Shown: positions 8,825 to 19,082, counted from the first letter of the stretch. The stretch is 64,000 bases of DNA from Bacteroidales bacterium (GCA_012729335.1 JAAYDJ010000034.1:38237-102236), one strand, 5' to 3'. Translations and numbers: made by a program. The notes: generated by a model from the letters alone, not told the origin.

Positions 8825-9283
8825 ATTTGTTTGTCTCCGTATAATTAATCTTCCGGGCCTCCTGCAGACCACATCTCCGGCTTTTCATATTTGCTTTCCA
8901 GGAAGTGCGCATTCCGGCGTACTTTTCTGTCTGTTGCATAACCCTTCCCGATGAAAAACGGATTCCTCCCGGAAAGGTTGCACCTGTCCACCACATTCCT
9001 GCAGCTTTCCGGCTGAAAGTTAGCCTTTCATCGCCAAAACTCCGGTAGTTCCCGGAAAAATATACTCATCCCCAAAAATGCAAAAGTGGATAAAACTACA
9101 TTAGTGACGGGACACATTGAAACTCCCCGCGGTTCTGCCGCGGGGAAACGAATCCCGATCCCCCGGGATGAGTGCGGCGGGCTTCACTAACGGACCAACC
9201 ATAAGCAGAGAACTGGCATTAATGTGACCTGGCACAAAGAAGGGCTGTAGTCAATGCGCTCGCCGGAATTCAGGGGAAGAACT
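8825..9283. other. Intergenic region with a perfect GC hairpin
   Basis: Between the metzincin stop and the small downstream gene. It contains one notable element, CCCCGCGG-TTCTG-CCGCGGGG at about 9125-9145, a perfect 8-base inverted repeat with a 5-base loop and no T-tract on either side. A short open frame (8790-8996, minus) overlaps the small gene in another phase and looks like noise. Nothing else is recognised. Confidence 0.5.
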
Positions 9284-11368
9284 TCATGCCATGGAGGAGA
9301 GCATGTCCAGGGTCACCCGTGCAGAGGTTTCGTCGCCCGACCTGACCTGCACTTCCGCCAGGTTGGAAAGGGTCATCTGGGTGGTGACAGTGTCCAGCAC
9401 CCTGGAGGTGGCCGCCATGGCCAGGAGTTCCGTGCTTTCCCCCAGCAGAGCCCCCCGCACCACCACCCGCGATTCCGCATGAATCGTCTTGAAATCCCGT
9501 GCCGCATTAATCCCCTTGATCAAACGGGCATAGTTGGCCATCGGATGCGCACCGTGCCGGTCCAGAATTTCATCAAAGGCAGCATTGCCGTTCCGGAGGT
9601 GATCACTGTCAGACCCCAGTAAATACAACAAAGTCCCCTGGTCCTGACCCATAAACAGGTCGGCCAGCGATTCGTCGGCTTCCGTGACCGGATAGCGAAT
9701 CCTCACCCTGATAAGGCCGGAAAGAATCTCCGACCCGTCAGCAGCTGCGTAAACCGCCCGAACAAGATACTGCCCCGGTTGCCCGAAATAAAACCCCCCT
9801 TTCCCGAATCCGATGTAGGCACTGTCCTTCACCTCTTCTCCTGCTCTGACGACTGCTGCCCTTTGACCCACCAGATGATCGATCAGGGGCTCATAGGTGA
9901 CCACTTCCCCGTTCGGTTTCTGGATCACCACCTTTACCATGCCGAAATTGGGATGGATCCAGCCGTGGTCCTCCCTTTCCCTGCCCGCAGCACTATGTAG
10001 TCCGATCTCCAGTACAACCGGTTCTCCCAGGGCAAAACTCTCCTGGTGGGTTGATATCCTGAGTTGCAATCCGGAATCGTCACGGACCACATCAGGAAGC
10101 ACCTCCCTGCCCAGGGCCGCTCCTGACGCAAAAGAATGGCCTCCCATGATGATGTCATTCCGGAAGGCATGCCGCAGGTGGATGACCTCCCCGCTGTCGA
10201 AACTGAAACCAAACCGGCTCCAGAAAGCCTCAGGGCCTCCTGAGGGATAGTTCCACGGATAATTCATCCATGACAGGGCTTCGGGCCGGTTGGGCCGTGG
10301 AGGTGTACCCATCGATTTCTGCCACGAATGAAGCAGGTTAAAACAATGGCCCAGCTCATGGACACCGGTGTAGAGCTGCAAACGTTGTTTCTCAGGGGTG
10401 TCGCCGCCGATGCCCTCATAAAACACAGCGCACCCCTGTCTTTGTTTCCCCTCCTGGTCGAACATAATGCCGTACAGGGCGCTCCCCAGATCGTGCTGCC
10501 TGGCCACGAGCTGCCATACCGCCCACCGCGGCAGATCATGATACAGGGTGAAATGGCTGACCATGGCGGCGTGCAGCTCGGCATTACTCCAGGTGGCATT
10601 CTCCCCTGCGGCGGAGATGTCCACCACATTGCCCCCGGCCGAAGAGATCATCTCAATCCCCGCCTCCGCATATGCCCCGGCCACATCCAAAACCCGCACA
10701 GGGCCCCCTGACGGAAGCATACCCGTATCATAATTGCTGAAACCCGGTGTGGTCACATCCGATACGCGGTCAGTCTCTATACAAACCGTGCGGAAAAAGG
10801 ACGATACAAATTCACAGGAATAGGGTATTCCCGGCGTCCCCGAAACCGTGTAAAACTGCAGTGCAGCAGAGGCCCTTCGACGGCTGACAGCTCTCCGTGG
10901 AATGGTGACCCGTACCTCCGGTGCAGAAGCCTCAAAACTGAAACTCCCCGAACCCCGGAGAGTCACCTTTGACGCGGTCACCTTCACCTCCACCTCGTGC
11001 ACAATGAATGATCCGTAATAAAGGGTCGTAGCCCCTGATTCGCGGAAGAAATCCCCGCTCACCCGCTGCATGGGACATACTCCGTCCACATCCACACGCA
11101 GCTCGATCCTGTACCCCCCCACGGCCCCTTCATAACGACCGCTGACCGTATGCTTCTGAGGCTTTGTCTCCGGCACCTGAGGGATCACCCCGGCAGTGGG
11201 CAGCCGGGGTGATCCCCCTGCCTCCGCGGTGACATCACCGGAACTTTCACCGCGCGACAGGACAGGACCGTCCTGAGATTTCCCCTGACGGGGTCCCTTC
11301 CGGGTTTGACTTCCGGAAAATGCGCCCTCTTCAGCAACCGGCTCAAATGTGGGATCCGAAGTATACAT
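9284..11368 (-). CDS. Metzincin-type zinc metallopeptidase without signal peptide
   Basis: A 694-residue protein with HELGHCFNLLH at 337-347, the zinc signature HExxHxxxxxH of metzincins. It is followed by SWMNYPW at about 366-372, which would give the Met-turn. Residues 1-70 are Pro/Gly/Ser-rich and look disordered; 75-170 is a beta-rich domain; 175-400 is the catalytic region. The C-terminal part (about 430-540) is a beta domain and 540-694 is helical. The first residues (MYTSDPTFEPVAEE) do not form a signal peptide and no hydrophobic segment follows, unusual for a secreted protease class. AGGAGG lies 4-9 bases before the ATG and fixes the start. Substrate unknown. Confidence 0.7.
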   Translation of the reverse strand: MYTSDPTFEPVAEEGAFSGSQTRKGPRQGKSQDGPVLSRGESSGDVTAEAGGSPRLPTAGVIPQVPETKPQKHTVSGRYEGAVGGYRIELRVDVDGVCPMQRVSGDFFRESGATTLYYGSFIVHEVEVKVTASKVTLRGSGSFSFEASAPEVRVTIPRRAVSRRRASAALQFYTVSGTPGIPYSCEFVSSFFRTVCIETDRVSDVTTPGFSNYDTGMLPSGGPVRVLDVAGAYAEAGIEMISSAGGNVVDISAAGENATWSNAELHAAMVSHFTLYHDLPRWAVWQLVARQHDLGSALYGIMFDQEGKQRQGCAVFYEGIGGDTPEKQRLQLYTGVHELGHCFNLLHSWQKSMGTPPRPNRPEALSWMNYPWNYPSGGPEAFWSRFGFSFDSGEVIHLRHAFRNDIIMGGHSFASGAALGREVLPDVVRDDSGLQLRISTHQESFALGEPVVLEIGLHSAAGREREDHGWIHPNFGMVKVVIQKPNGEVVTYEPLIDHLVGQRAAVVRAGEEVKDSAYIGFGKGGFYFGQPGQYLVRAVYAAADGSEILSGLIRVRIRYPVTEADESLADLFMGQDQGTLLYLLGSDSDHLRNGNAAFDEILDRHGAHPMANYARLIKGINAARDFKTIHAESRVVVRGALLGESTELLAMAATSRVLDTVTTQMTLSNLAEVQVRSGDETSARVTLDMLSSMA

Positions 11369-11451
11369 AAACCCTCCTCTTTAGATTTCAACGACTTGTA
11401 ATCCTCAATTTACAAAAAAAAATAACTGATGGCTATTTCATGATTTACTTT

Positions 11452-11493
11452 TACTTTTGCGACTTATTCATTTTCAACAGGCAAAACAGGAGG
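11452..11493 (+). promoter_or_regulatory. valS promoter -7 box and ribosome-binding site
   Basis: TACTTTTG at about 11452-11459 matches the Bacteroidota -7 element; no good -33 element is visible. AGGAGG at about 11488-11493 lies 5 bases before the ATG at 11499. The upstream in-frame TTG at 11457 falls inside the promoter box and so cannot be the start. Confidence 0.6.
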
Positions 11494-11498
11494 CTGAT

Positions 11499-14129
11499 AT
11501 GGAAATTCAGAGCAAATACAACCCGGCGGAGGTGGAAGGCAAGTGGTACCAGTACTGGATGGACCGGAAATTCTTCAGGTCGGTACCCAACGGGAAAGAA
11601 CCTTATACGATCGTCATTCCGCCACCGAATGTGACCGGGGTGCTTCATATGGGGCATATGCTCAATAACACCATACAGGACATCCTGGTACGGCGGGCCC
11701 GCATGACAGGGAAGAATGCCTGCTGGGTGCCGGGAACCGACCATGCCTCCATTGCCACCGAGGCCAAGGTGGTCAATAAACTGCGTGAACAGGGCATCGA
11801 AAAGCGGGAGATCGGCCGTGAGGCCTTTCTGGAGCATGCCTTGGAATGGACCCATAAACACGGGGGCATCATCCTCGAACAACTCAAGAAACTGGGGGCA
11901 TCCTGCGACTGGGACCGCACCTGCTTCACCATGGACGAACCGCGCAGCGCATCGGTGATCCGCGTTTTCGTCGACCTTTACAACAAAGGGCATATCTATC
12001 GCGGCGTGCGGATGGTCAACTGGGATCCGAAGGCCAAGACCGCTCTCTCCGATGAAGAGGTCATCTACAAGGAGGTCCAGTCCAAGCTCTATTATCTCCG
12101 CTATCTGGTGGAAGGAACCACTGACCAATACGTCACCATCGCCACCACGCGGCCCGAGACCATTCTCGGCGATACCGCCGTGTGCGTGAACCCCGCCGAC
12201 GAACGCTTCCGTCATCTGGTGGGCAAAAAGGTGCTGGTCCCCCTCATCAACAGGCCTGTCCCGGTCATCGAAGACGACTATGTCGACATGGAATTCGGCA
12301 CCGGCTGCCTGAAGATCACTCCCGCCCACGATCCCAACGACTATGTCATCGGGATGAAATTCCAGCTCGAATCGATCGACATCTTCAACGACGATGGCAC
12401 CCTCAGCGAGAAGGCCCAGCTATACATCGGCGAAGACCGCTTTGACGTTCGTGAAAAGATCGTCCCCGCGCTGGAAAAGGCGGGCAACCTGGTTAAAATT
12501 GAGGATTACACCAATAAAATAGGTTTCTCGGAGCGCACCGATGTGGTCATCGAGCCCAAGCTGTCGGCCCAGTGGTTCCTGAAAATGGAAGAATTGGTGA
12601 AACCGGCCCTCGATTTTGTGATGGACGACACGATCCGCTTCCACCCGGCCAAATTCAAGAATATTTACAAGCACTGGATGGGCAACATCAAGGACTGGTG
12701 CATCAGCCGCCAGCTCTGGTGGGGCCACCGTATTCCGGTGTACTATCTGGCCGACGGCAGTTTCGTAGTCGCTGACACCGACACCGGGGCCCTTGACCTG
12801 GCCCGCATCAAAACCGGAAATCCCGCACTGACCATCGCCGACCTGCAGCAGGAGGAGGATGTCCTCGACACCTGGTTCAGCAGCTGGCTCTGGCCCATCT
12901 CGGTCTTCGACGGCATCAACCACCCCGACAATGAGGAAATCCGCTATTACTACCCCACCAGCGACCTGATCACCGCCCCCGACATCATCTTTTTCTGGGT
13001 GGCCCGCATGATCATCGCCGGCTATGAGTACCGCCACGATTTTCCCTTCCGGAATGTATACTACACCGGGATGGTCCGCGATAAGCAAGGCCGGAAAATG
13101 TCCAAGTCGCTGGGAAATTCACCCGATCCGCTCGATCTGATCGACCGGTATGGCGCCGACGGTGTCCGCGTGGGCATGCTCCTCTGTTCCCCCGCGGGCG
13201 GAGACCTCCTCTTCGATGAAAGCCTCCCCCAGCAGGGAGCCAATTTCGCCACCAAGATCTGGAACGCCTTCAGGCTGGTGAAAAACTGGGAAGTATCGGC
13301 CTCCATTGAACAACCCGAACACGCAAGGCTGGCCCTGGAATGGTTTCACCATAAACTCAACGAGGTCAACACCACCCTCAGCGATCATTTCGAAAAGTTC
13401 CGCATCTCCGATGCGCTGATGCTGGTATATACCACCTTTCGCGATGAGTTTTCCGGCTGGCTCCTCGAAATCGTCAAACCGGCCTGGCAACAACCTGTCG
13501 ATGCCACCACCCATGCCGAAGTGATCAGCCTCTTCGACCAGCTCCTGCGCCTGATGCACCCCTTCATGCCCTTTATCACCGAAGAAATCTGGCAGTTGCT
13601 GACCCCCCGGACCGAAGGGGAAAGCATCATGGTGGCCCAAATGCCCGACCTACAGCCCTTTGATACAGCCCTTCTTGACGCCTTCGAAAATATGAAGGAG
13701 ACGGTTTCGGGTATCCGCAAGATCCGCCTCGACAACAATATCGCCCCCAAAGAACCGCTGGAGCTGATGATCCAGCCCGGCGACAAAGGGTACGAAGCCC
13801 GGTTGGCTTCCATTGTCACCAAACTGGCCAACCTCAGCGGCTCCTCCGAAGTCTCCGGAGAAGTCAAGGGCGCTTACTCCTTCAGGGTCAAGTCGACCGG
13901 CTTCTTCATCCCCATGGACGAGCACGTCGACCCGGCCGAAGAGCTGAAAAAACTGGAGGAAGAACTGGCCTATACCCGCGGATTCCTCGCTTCTGTGCTG
14001 AAGAAACTGGAGAATGAGAAGTTCGTGAACAGCGCCCCGCCCGCCGTCGTCGATAAGGAACGCACCAAGCAGGCCGACGCCGAAGCCAAAATCAAAGTGC
14101 TCGAAGAGCGCATTTCCGCCATGAAATAG
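11499..14129 (+). CDS. valS: Valine--tRNA ligase
   Basis: A cytoplasmic class I aminoacyl-tRNA synthetase of 876 residues, attaching valine to tRNA-Val with ATP. The HIGH motif appears as [13 protein letters not shown] (residues 41-53) and KMSKS is exact (533-537). Between them lies the editing (CP1) domain with [17 protein letters not shown]. The anticodon-binding helical region follows, and the last 60 or so residues form the coiled-coil arm typical of bacterial ValRS ([16 protein letters not shown] and on). The start at 11499 is set by the AGGAGG site and by the promoter box that overlaps the longer frame. It is a single-gene unit followed by a long repeat tract. Length and motifs are normal. 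Confidence 0.97.
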   Translation: MEIQSKYNPAEVEGKWYQYWMDRKFFRSVPNGKEPYTIVIPPPNVTGVLHMGHMLNNTIQDILVRRARMTGKNACWVPGTDHASIATEAKVVNKLREQGIEKREIGREAFLEHALEWTHKHGGIILEQLKKLGASCDWDRTCFTMDEPRSASVIRVFVDLYNKGHIYRGVRMVNWDPKAKTALSDEEVIYKEVQSKLYYLRYLVEGTTDQYVTIATTRPETILGDTAVCVNPADERFRHLVGKKVLVPLINRPVPVIEDDYVDMEFGTGCLKITPAHDPNDYVIGMKFQLESIDIFNDDGTLSEKAQLYIGEDRFDVREKIVPALEKAGNLVKIEDYTNKIGFSERTDVVIEPKLSAQWFLKMEELVKPALDFVMDDTIRFHPAKFKNIYKHWMGNIKDWCISRQLWWGHRIPVYYLADGSFVVADTDTGALDLARIKTGNPALTIADLQQEEDVLDTWFSSWLWPISVFDGINHPDNEEIRYYYPTSDLITAPDIIFFWVARMIIAGYEYRHDFPFRNVYYTGMVRDKQGRKMSKSLGNSPDPLDLIDRYGADGVRVGMLLCSPAGGDLLFDESLPQQGANFATKIWNAFRLVKNWEVSASIEQPEHARLALEWFHHKLNEVNTTLSDHFEKFRISDALMLVYTTFRDEFSGWLLEIVKPAWQQPVDATTHAEVISLFDQLLRLMHPFMPFITEEIWQLLTPRTEGESIMVAQMPDLQPFDTALLDAFENMKETVSGIRKIRLDNNIAPKEPLELMIQPGDKGYEARLASIVTKLANLSGSSEVSGEVKGAYSFRVKSTGFFIPMDEHVDPAEELKKLEEELAYTRGFLASVLKKLENEKFVNSAPPAVVDKERTKQADAEAKIKVLEERISAMK

Positions 14130-14296
14130 GTGCAGGGGCTCCGCCCGGGTGGAAGTGGAGGCGTAGTGAAACAAAATCCGTCATCTGACGAATGGAGGCA
14201 GATCGCCTTGCAAAGATATAGGAAGAGGACAAGAGTCCGTCACAACGCTGCAACAGATAAAGGTCAAGGTCGAGTGAGCCCTCCCTTCATTGAGGA

Positions 14297-14612
14297 TTCC
14301 AAATTCCTGACTCCAGATTCCAGACTCAAGATTCCAGACTCCTGATTCCTGACTCCTGACTCAAGACTCCTGATTCCAGACTCAAGATTCCTGATTCCTG
14401 ACTCAAGATTCCTGACTCCTGCATTCCAGATTCCTGACTCCAGACTCAAGATTCCTGACTCAAGATTCCAAATTCCTGATTCCAGACTCCTGACTCCTGA
14501 CTCCTGATTCCAAACTCAAGATTCCTGATTCCAAACTCAAGATTCCTGACTCCTGCATTCCAGATTCCAGATTCCTGACTCAAGATTCCTGATTCCTGAT
14601 TCCAGACTCCTG
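14297..14612. repeat. Heptanucleotide tandem repeat tract (GAYTCNN)n
   Basis: About 45 units of a 7-base motif, GATTCCT / GATTCCA / GACTCCT / GACTCAA, run in tandem with a few one-base slips (for example GCATTCCA). Every unit keeps GAYTC, so the tract has a GANTC site almost every 7 bases. It fills the gap between valS and the next promoter. The minus strand stays open and would encode a heptapeptide repeat (LESGIRN), but there is no start site or conserved flank, so I treat it as non-coding. Confidence 0.9.
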
Positions 14613-14654
14613 CATGTCTTAACGCCTGTTAATCCACGTTAATTATTGATAACC

Positions 14655-14688
14655 TTTTCGGCGCAGATTTTGTTATCTCTTATATTTG
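14655..14688 (+). promoter_or_regulatory. Promoter-like boxes upstream of the 14.8 kb gene
   Basis: TATATTTG at about 14681-14688 matches TAnnTTTG, and TTTTCG at about 14655-14660 lies 20 bases upstream as a near match to the -33 element. The implied leader to the ATG at 14834 is about 140 bases and includes a small hairpin (CCGCT-GAAAG-AGCGG) near 14739-14753. Confidence 0.5.
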
Positions 14689-14833
14689 GCTGTCATTTTA
14701 CACTATGTAACCTGCAGGCCTCGCGCCCTGATGAAAACCGCTGAAAGAGCGGTGGTGTAAAACGGAGAAGTGTACCAGAGTGAGGCGATGAAGGTTGCAT
14801 ACATAAAGGGCAGAAAATGAGGACAGAAGAACC

Positions 14834-15604
14834 ATGAAGAGAATGCGCTGGATGGTCATATGGGCATGGGCTGCTCTTCTTTTCCCGGTGGCAGGGGTGC
14901 ACGCCCAGTTGTCGGGGATTGATGAAGACCCCATACTGGTCAGGGTGAAAGCCAAACTGGTCAGCATGGGCGACAGCATGCCCGTTCCTTATGCGAACAT
15001 CGTTTATCCGCGCCACCGCACCGGCACCACCACCAATGCCTCGGGGTTCTTTTCCATCGAAATGCTCAACGTCGACTCCCTGATCGTATCGGCCATGGGA
15101 TACAAGTCACGCACACTCAAAATTCCCCGGAATTACAACGAAACCACCACCCTCACCTTTTTTATGCAGCCGGTTGTTTATGCCATCAGGGAAGTGGAGG
15201 TCACCGGTGACAAGAACCGCCCCAATATGGAAGGCATTCCCGTGGGAAAACCCTCCGATGTGCCCGTGGAACTGCGGGGCGATTCCTACAACGAAAAGCC
15301 CCCGGTGCTGGCAGCCCTCTTCAACCCCCTCTCCTATTGGCAGTATTACCTCAGCCGCAAGGAAAAACAGAAAAGAGAGGTCCGTGAGGCCGTGGCCCTC
15401 GAAAAAAACTGGGAGATGCACTCCCGGAACTACAACAAGGAAGTGGTCAAAATGCTCACAGGCCTCAACGACGAGGAGGCCGACGACTTTATGGTCTGGT
15501 TCAATGCACAGAATGTCCTCCCATACACCTCCACGGAATATGAGGTGCGTGCCGCCGTCAGGCACTATTTTGAGGAGTATCGCCACATTAATGGAGGAAA
15601 ATAA
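14834..15604 (+). CDS. Exported protein with carboxypeptidase-regulatory-like domain
   Basis: A 256-residue protein with a signal peptide (residues 1-25, ending VHAQ). A CarbopepD_reg_2-like beta-sandwich follows at about 35-120 (VPYANIVYPRHRTGTTTNASGF and SIEMLNVDSLIVSAMGYKS). The C-terminal half is charged and helical (SRKEKQKREVREAVALEKNW) with no barrel, so this is not a TonB receptor. Such stand-alone proteins are common and uncharacterised in Bacteroidota. It lies 66 bases before the VPS10 gene on the same strand, and the two may be co-transcribed. Function unknown. Confidence 0.75.
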   Translation: MKRMRWMVIWAWAALLFPVAGVHAQLSGIDEDPILVRVKAKLVSMGDSMPVPYANIVYPRHRTGTTTNASGFFSIEMLNVDSLIVSAMGYKSRTLKIPRNYNETTTLTFFMQPVVYAIREVEVTGDKNRPNMEGIPVGKPSDVPVELRGDSYNEKPPVLAALFNPLSYWQYYLSRKEKQKREVREAVALEKNWEMHSRNYNKEVVKMLTGLNDEEADDFMVWFNAQNVLPYTSTEYEVRAAVRHYFEEYRHINGGK

Positions 15605-15670
15605 CGCAGGTCATCTTTTTTCATCCTGTTTTCGCTTATTTTAGCCTTCATCATTACAAACCATATTTTT

Positions 15671-18600
15671 ATGAAGAAGTGCATTATCCTTACCCTGGTT
15701 CTTTCCTTAGTGCTGACTTCCGGATTTGCCCAAAAGCCGGAAAAAGCCAAGGGGGACACCATTATCACCAGCAGTCTGGTGAGCGGCTTTAAATTCCGGA
15801 ATATAGGACCGGCCTGGGCCAGCGGCCGCATCGCTGATTTTGCCGTGAATCCTGCCAATACAGCCGAATACTATGTGGCAGTGGCCAGCGGCAACGTCTG
15901 GAAAACCGACAACAACGGCACCACCTGGAAGCCGGTTTTTGACAATTACGGCGCCTATTCCATCGGTGTGGTGAAAACCGATCCCAACAACTTCAACACC
16001 GTATGGGTGGGTACCGGCGAGAACAATCACCAAAGGGCCTTAGGATACGGCGATGGGGTTTATAAGTCGGTCGACGGGGGCAAGTCGTTTAAAAATATGG
16101 GACTCAAGGAGAGCCGCCAGATCGGGGGCATCGTCATCGATCCCCGGAATTCCGACATCGTCTTTGTGGCCTGTGAGGGTTCCGCCTGGGGCCCGGGCGG
16201 GGAACGCGGGCTCTACCGGAGTGCCGACGGAGGAATAACCTGGGAGAAAGTCCTTGACATCAGCGAGAATACCGGCGTCAACAATGTGGTCCTTGACCCA
16301 TCCAACCCCGACATCATGTATGCCACTTCGGAACAACGCCGCCGCCACTACTTTACCAAGATCGGCGGTGGCCCCGAATCGGCCGTCTACAAATCGACCG
16401 ATGCCGGTAAAAGCTGGCGCAAAATCATGAAAGGCCTTCCCTCTGTCGACATCGGAGGGATGGGCATTGACGTCTCACCTGTGGATCCTTCCGTGGTGTA
16501 CCTCATCGTCGAAGCCGCCGAGGGCAAAAGCGGCTTCTTCCGCTCTACCGACAAAGGGGAGAGCTGGGAGAAAATGAGCGACCATGCAAGTTCGGGTCAG
16601 TATTACAACGAAATCTACTGCGATCCGAAAGATGTGGACAAGGTCTATTCTATGGAAACATACTCCTATGTCACTGCTGACGGGGGCAAAACGTGGGCTG
16701 CCCTGAGCAATAACGGCCGTCATGTCGACGACCACGCCCTCTGGATCGATCCCTCCAACACCCGTCATTTCATGATCGGCGGTGACGGGGGCATCTATGA
16801 AACCTGGGACAACGGCGCCACCTGGGATTTCAAGGAGAACCTGCCCGTCACCCAGTTCTATCGCGTCAATGTCGACAACGCCTGGCCTTTCTACAATGTC
16901 TATGGCGGCACCCAGGACAACAACTCCATGGTAGGCCCCTCCCAGAGCCTTAAAAGAGGCGGCGCCAGCAACGACGACTGGACGGTCACCCTGGGCGGTG
17001 ACGGCTTCTGGATCGACACCGACCCCACTAACCCCGACATCATCTATACCGAATACCAGTATGGCAATCTCTCCCGCTTCGACAAAAAAAGCGGCGAGCG
17101 GGTGAGCATCAAGCCCATGGAGAGAAAAGGCGAGGAGACCTACAAATGGAACTGGAACGCTCCCATGTTCGTGAGCAGGCACTCCCCGACCAGGCTCTAC
17201 CATGCCGCCAACAAGGTCTTCCGCAGTGACGACCGCGGCGACTCCTGGCAGGTGATCAGCGACGACCTGACCACCCAAACCGACCGGAATAGCTGGCCAG
17301 TCATGGGCAAATTCTGGAGTGTCGACGCCGTGGCCAAGGATGTCTCCACCTCCCAGTGGGGTACCATCGTTGCCCTGGCCGAATCCCCCCTCAACGAAAA
17401 CCTCCTTTTTGCCGGCACCGACGACGGGGTGATCTCCATCACCGAAGATGGAGGCAAAAACTGGCGACAGGTGAAATCCTTCCCCGGAATACCGGAATAT
17501 ACCTACGTCTCCCACCTCCATGCCGACCGCTTCAATGAAAATGTGGTTTATGCCTCCTTCGACAACCTTCAACGCGACGACTTCAAACCCTACGTCCTTA
17601 AAAGCAGCGACAGGGGCAAAACCTGGAATTCCATCGCGGGTAACCTGCCGGCCAACGGCACCGTCAACTGTCTTGAACAGGACTTCGTCAACCCTGATCT
17701 CCTCTTTGCCGGTACCGAATTCGGCATCTTCTTCACCCCCGACGGAGGAAAGAACTGGGTGCAGCTCAAATCGGGCATTCCCACCATCGCCGTCCGCCAT
17801 ATCGCCATCCAGCAGCGGGAAACAGACCTGGTGCTGGCCACCTTCGGCCGCGGGTTTTTCATCCTCGACAACTACGCCCCCCTGCGGGAACTCTCCAAAG
17901 AGCTTACCGACAAGGAAGCCCACCTCTTTGCCGTCAAGGACGCCCTGATGTTTAACTATGCCGGCAACCAGGACAACCAGGGCCAGACATACTACATGGC
18001 TCCCAATGCCGATTACGGGGCTACCTTTACCTACTATCTGAAAGAGGCCCCCAAATCAAAAAAAGAGCTCCGGAAAGAAGCCGAGAAAAAGCTCATAAAG
18101 GAGGGTAAACCGGTACCACAGCCTTCCTGGCGGGAGCTGGAACTCGAGCAGATGGAAGAGGCGGCGCATCTTCTTTTCACCATCCGCGACGAAGAGGGTA
18201 ATACCGTTCGTCAGCTGACCCGGGCCCCGGGGAAAGGCATCCAGCGCCTGACCTGGGATCTGCGGTATGCCATGCCCACGGCCACCCGCATCAGCGGTAA
18301 GTTCAGTCCCGTGGAAGCCGGTGGAGGAGGCCGCCGCGGCGGAGGCGCCGGCATCGCCGTCATGCCCGGTACCTATTCCGTGGAGATGGAACTCTGGGCC
18401 AACGGCGAAGTGAAGAAACTCGCCGGACCGGTTAAGTTCACTGCCAAAAAGCTGAATAATGTGACCTTGCCCGCAGCCGACTATGCCGAAAATGTGGCCT
18501 TTGCCAAAAACGTCAGCAAACTGGCGGTGGCCATGACCGGTACCGACAGGCTGACCGCCGAACTGGCCACCCGGGTCGAAAACATCAAACAGGCTGTTTA

Positions 18601-18958
18601 CGCCACCCCGGAAGCCGGACAGGCACTGATGGACCAAGCCCGTAAGGCCGCACAGGCCCTTGAAGAGATCCGGTTCGCCCTCAATGGCGTCCAGGCTAAA
18701 GCCAGCCAGGAAGAGGTTCCCCCGGCGCAGGTGCCCCTGAATACACGCCTGGGCAACATCGTCTCCGCCCATATCAGCAACTCAGCCGCCGTCTCCCCCG
18801 CCGAAAAAGCAGAGTTCACCATCCTCAAGGAGGAATTTCCACCCGTATTGGCCCGACTGCGTCAAATCGCCGAAAAGGACATTCCTGCCCTCGAAGCCGA
18901 ACTCAACCGGCTTAACGCCCCTTGGACCCCCGGAAGAATTCCGGTGTGGAAAGAGTAA
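15671..18958 (+). CDS. Exported VPS10/sortilin-like beta-propeller protein with Asp-box repeats
   Basis: A 1095-residue protein with a signal peptide (1-21, ending GFAQ). From about 45 to 740 there are many Asp-box repeats (KSVDGGKSF, RSADGGITW, KSTDAGKSW, RSTDKGESW, ITEDGGKNW, KSSDRGKTW, FTPDGGKNW), the hallmark of the sortilin/VPS10 ten-bladed propeller and of BNR glycosidases. No sialidase FRIP motif is seen. Residues about 800-900 contain a Gly/Arg-rich stretch (GGGGRRGGGAG) before a beta domain; the last 150 residues are helical. No T9SS sorting domain or lipobox. Annotation pipelines often call these glycosyl hydrolases, but I see no catalytic residues that prove it. Periplasmic or secreted binding protein is the safest call. 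Confidence 0.8.
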   Translation: MKKCIILTLVLSLVLTSGFAQKPEKAKGDTIITSSLVSGFKFRNIGPAWASGRIADFAVNPANTAEYYVAVASGNVWKTDNNGTTWKPVFDNYGAYSIGVVKTDPNNFNTVWVGTGENNHQRALGYGDGVYKSVDGGKSFKNMGLKESRQIGGIVIDPRNSDIVFVACEGSAWGPGGERGLYRSADGGITWEKVLDISENTGVNNVVLDPSNPDIMYATSEQRRRHYFTKIGGGPESAVYKSTDAGKSWRKIMKGLPSVDIGGMGIDVSPVDPSVVYLIVEAAEGKSGFFRSTDKGESWEKMSDHASSGQYYNEIYCDPKDVDKVYSMETYSYVTADGGKTWAALSNNGRHVDDHALWIDPSNTRHFMIGGDGGIYETWDNGATWDFKENLPVTQFYRVNVDNAWPFYNVYGGTQDNNSMVGPSQSLKRGGASNDDWTVTLGGDGFWIDTDPTNPDIIYTEYQYGNLSRFDKKSGERVSIKPMERKGEETYKWNWNAPMFVSRHSPTRLYHAANKVFRSDDRGDSWQVISDDLTTQTDRNSWPVMGKFWSVDAVAKDVSTSQWGTIVALAESPLNENLLFAGTDDGVISITEDGGKNWRQVKSFPGIPEYTYVSHLHADRFNENVVYASFDNLQRDDFKPYVLKSSDRGKTWNSIAGNLPANGTVNCLEQDFVNPDLLFAGTEFGIFFTPDGGKNWVQLKSGIPTIAVRHIAIQQRETDLVLATFGRGFFILDNYAPLRELSKELTDKEAHLFAVKDALMFNYAGNQDNQGQTYYMAPNADYGATFTYYLKEAPKSKKELRKEAEKKLIKEGKPVPQPSWRELELEQMEEAAHLLFTIRDEEGNTVRQLTRAPGKGIQRLTWDLRYAMPTATRISGKFSPVEAGGGGRRGGGAGIAVMPGTYSVEMELWANGEVKKLAGPVKFTAKKLNNVTLPAADYAENVAFAKNVSKLAVAMTGTDRLTAELATRVENIKQAVYATPEAGQALMDQARKAAQALEEIRFALNGVQAKASQEEVPPAQVPLNTRLGNIVSAHISNSAAVSPAEKAEFTILKEEFPPVLARLRQIAEKDIPALEAELNRLNAPWTPGRIPVWKE

Positions 18959-19020
18959 TTTAACGACTCGTTTCTGCCATTTCTGCACAATTTTTGTTGC
19001 AGCCTGGATATCCGGATGAA

Positions 19021-19051
19021 CGGAACCACCCTCCCGGGGGGTTCCGTTTTT
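19021..19051 (+). terminator. Terminator after the VPS10 gene
   Basis: CGGAACC and GGTTCCG pair (7 bases), extended by CCC/GGG after one mismatch, and are followed by five T. The hairpin is 62 bases after the stop. Confidence 0.8.
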
Positions 19052-19082
19052 CCGGATTAACCTGAATAGATGGAAAAACCGG

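Noticed and set aside
11457..11498. Longer valS start (TTG)
   Set aside because: It lies inside the TACTTTTG promoter box, while AGGAGG precedes the ATG at 11499.
14264..14449. Heptapeptide-repeat frame (LESGIRN) in the heptamer tract
   Set aside because: A 7-base period gives a 7-residue repeat in every frame that lacks stops. There is no start signal or flanking conserved part.
16475..17923. Long antisense frames inside real genes (also 38933-40339 and 58635-60182)
   Set aside because: They lie opposite valid genes with strong motifs and arise from G+C-rich codon bias. Their translations are Gly/His/Val-rich with no domain.
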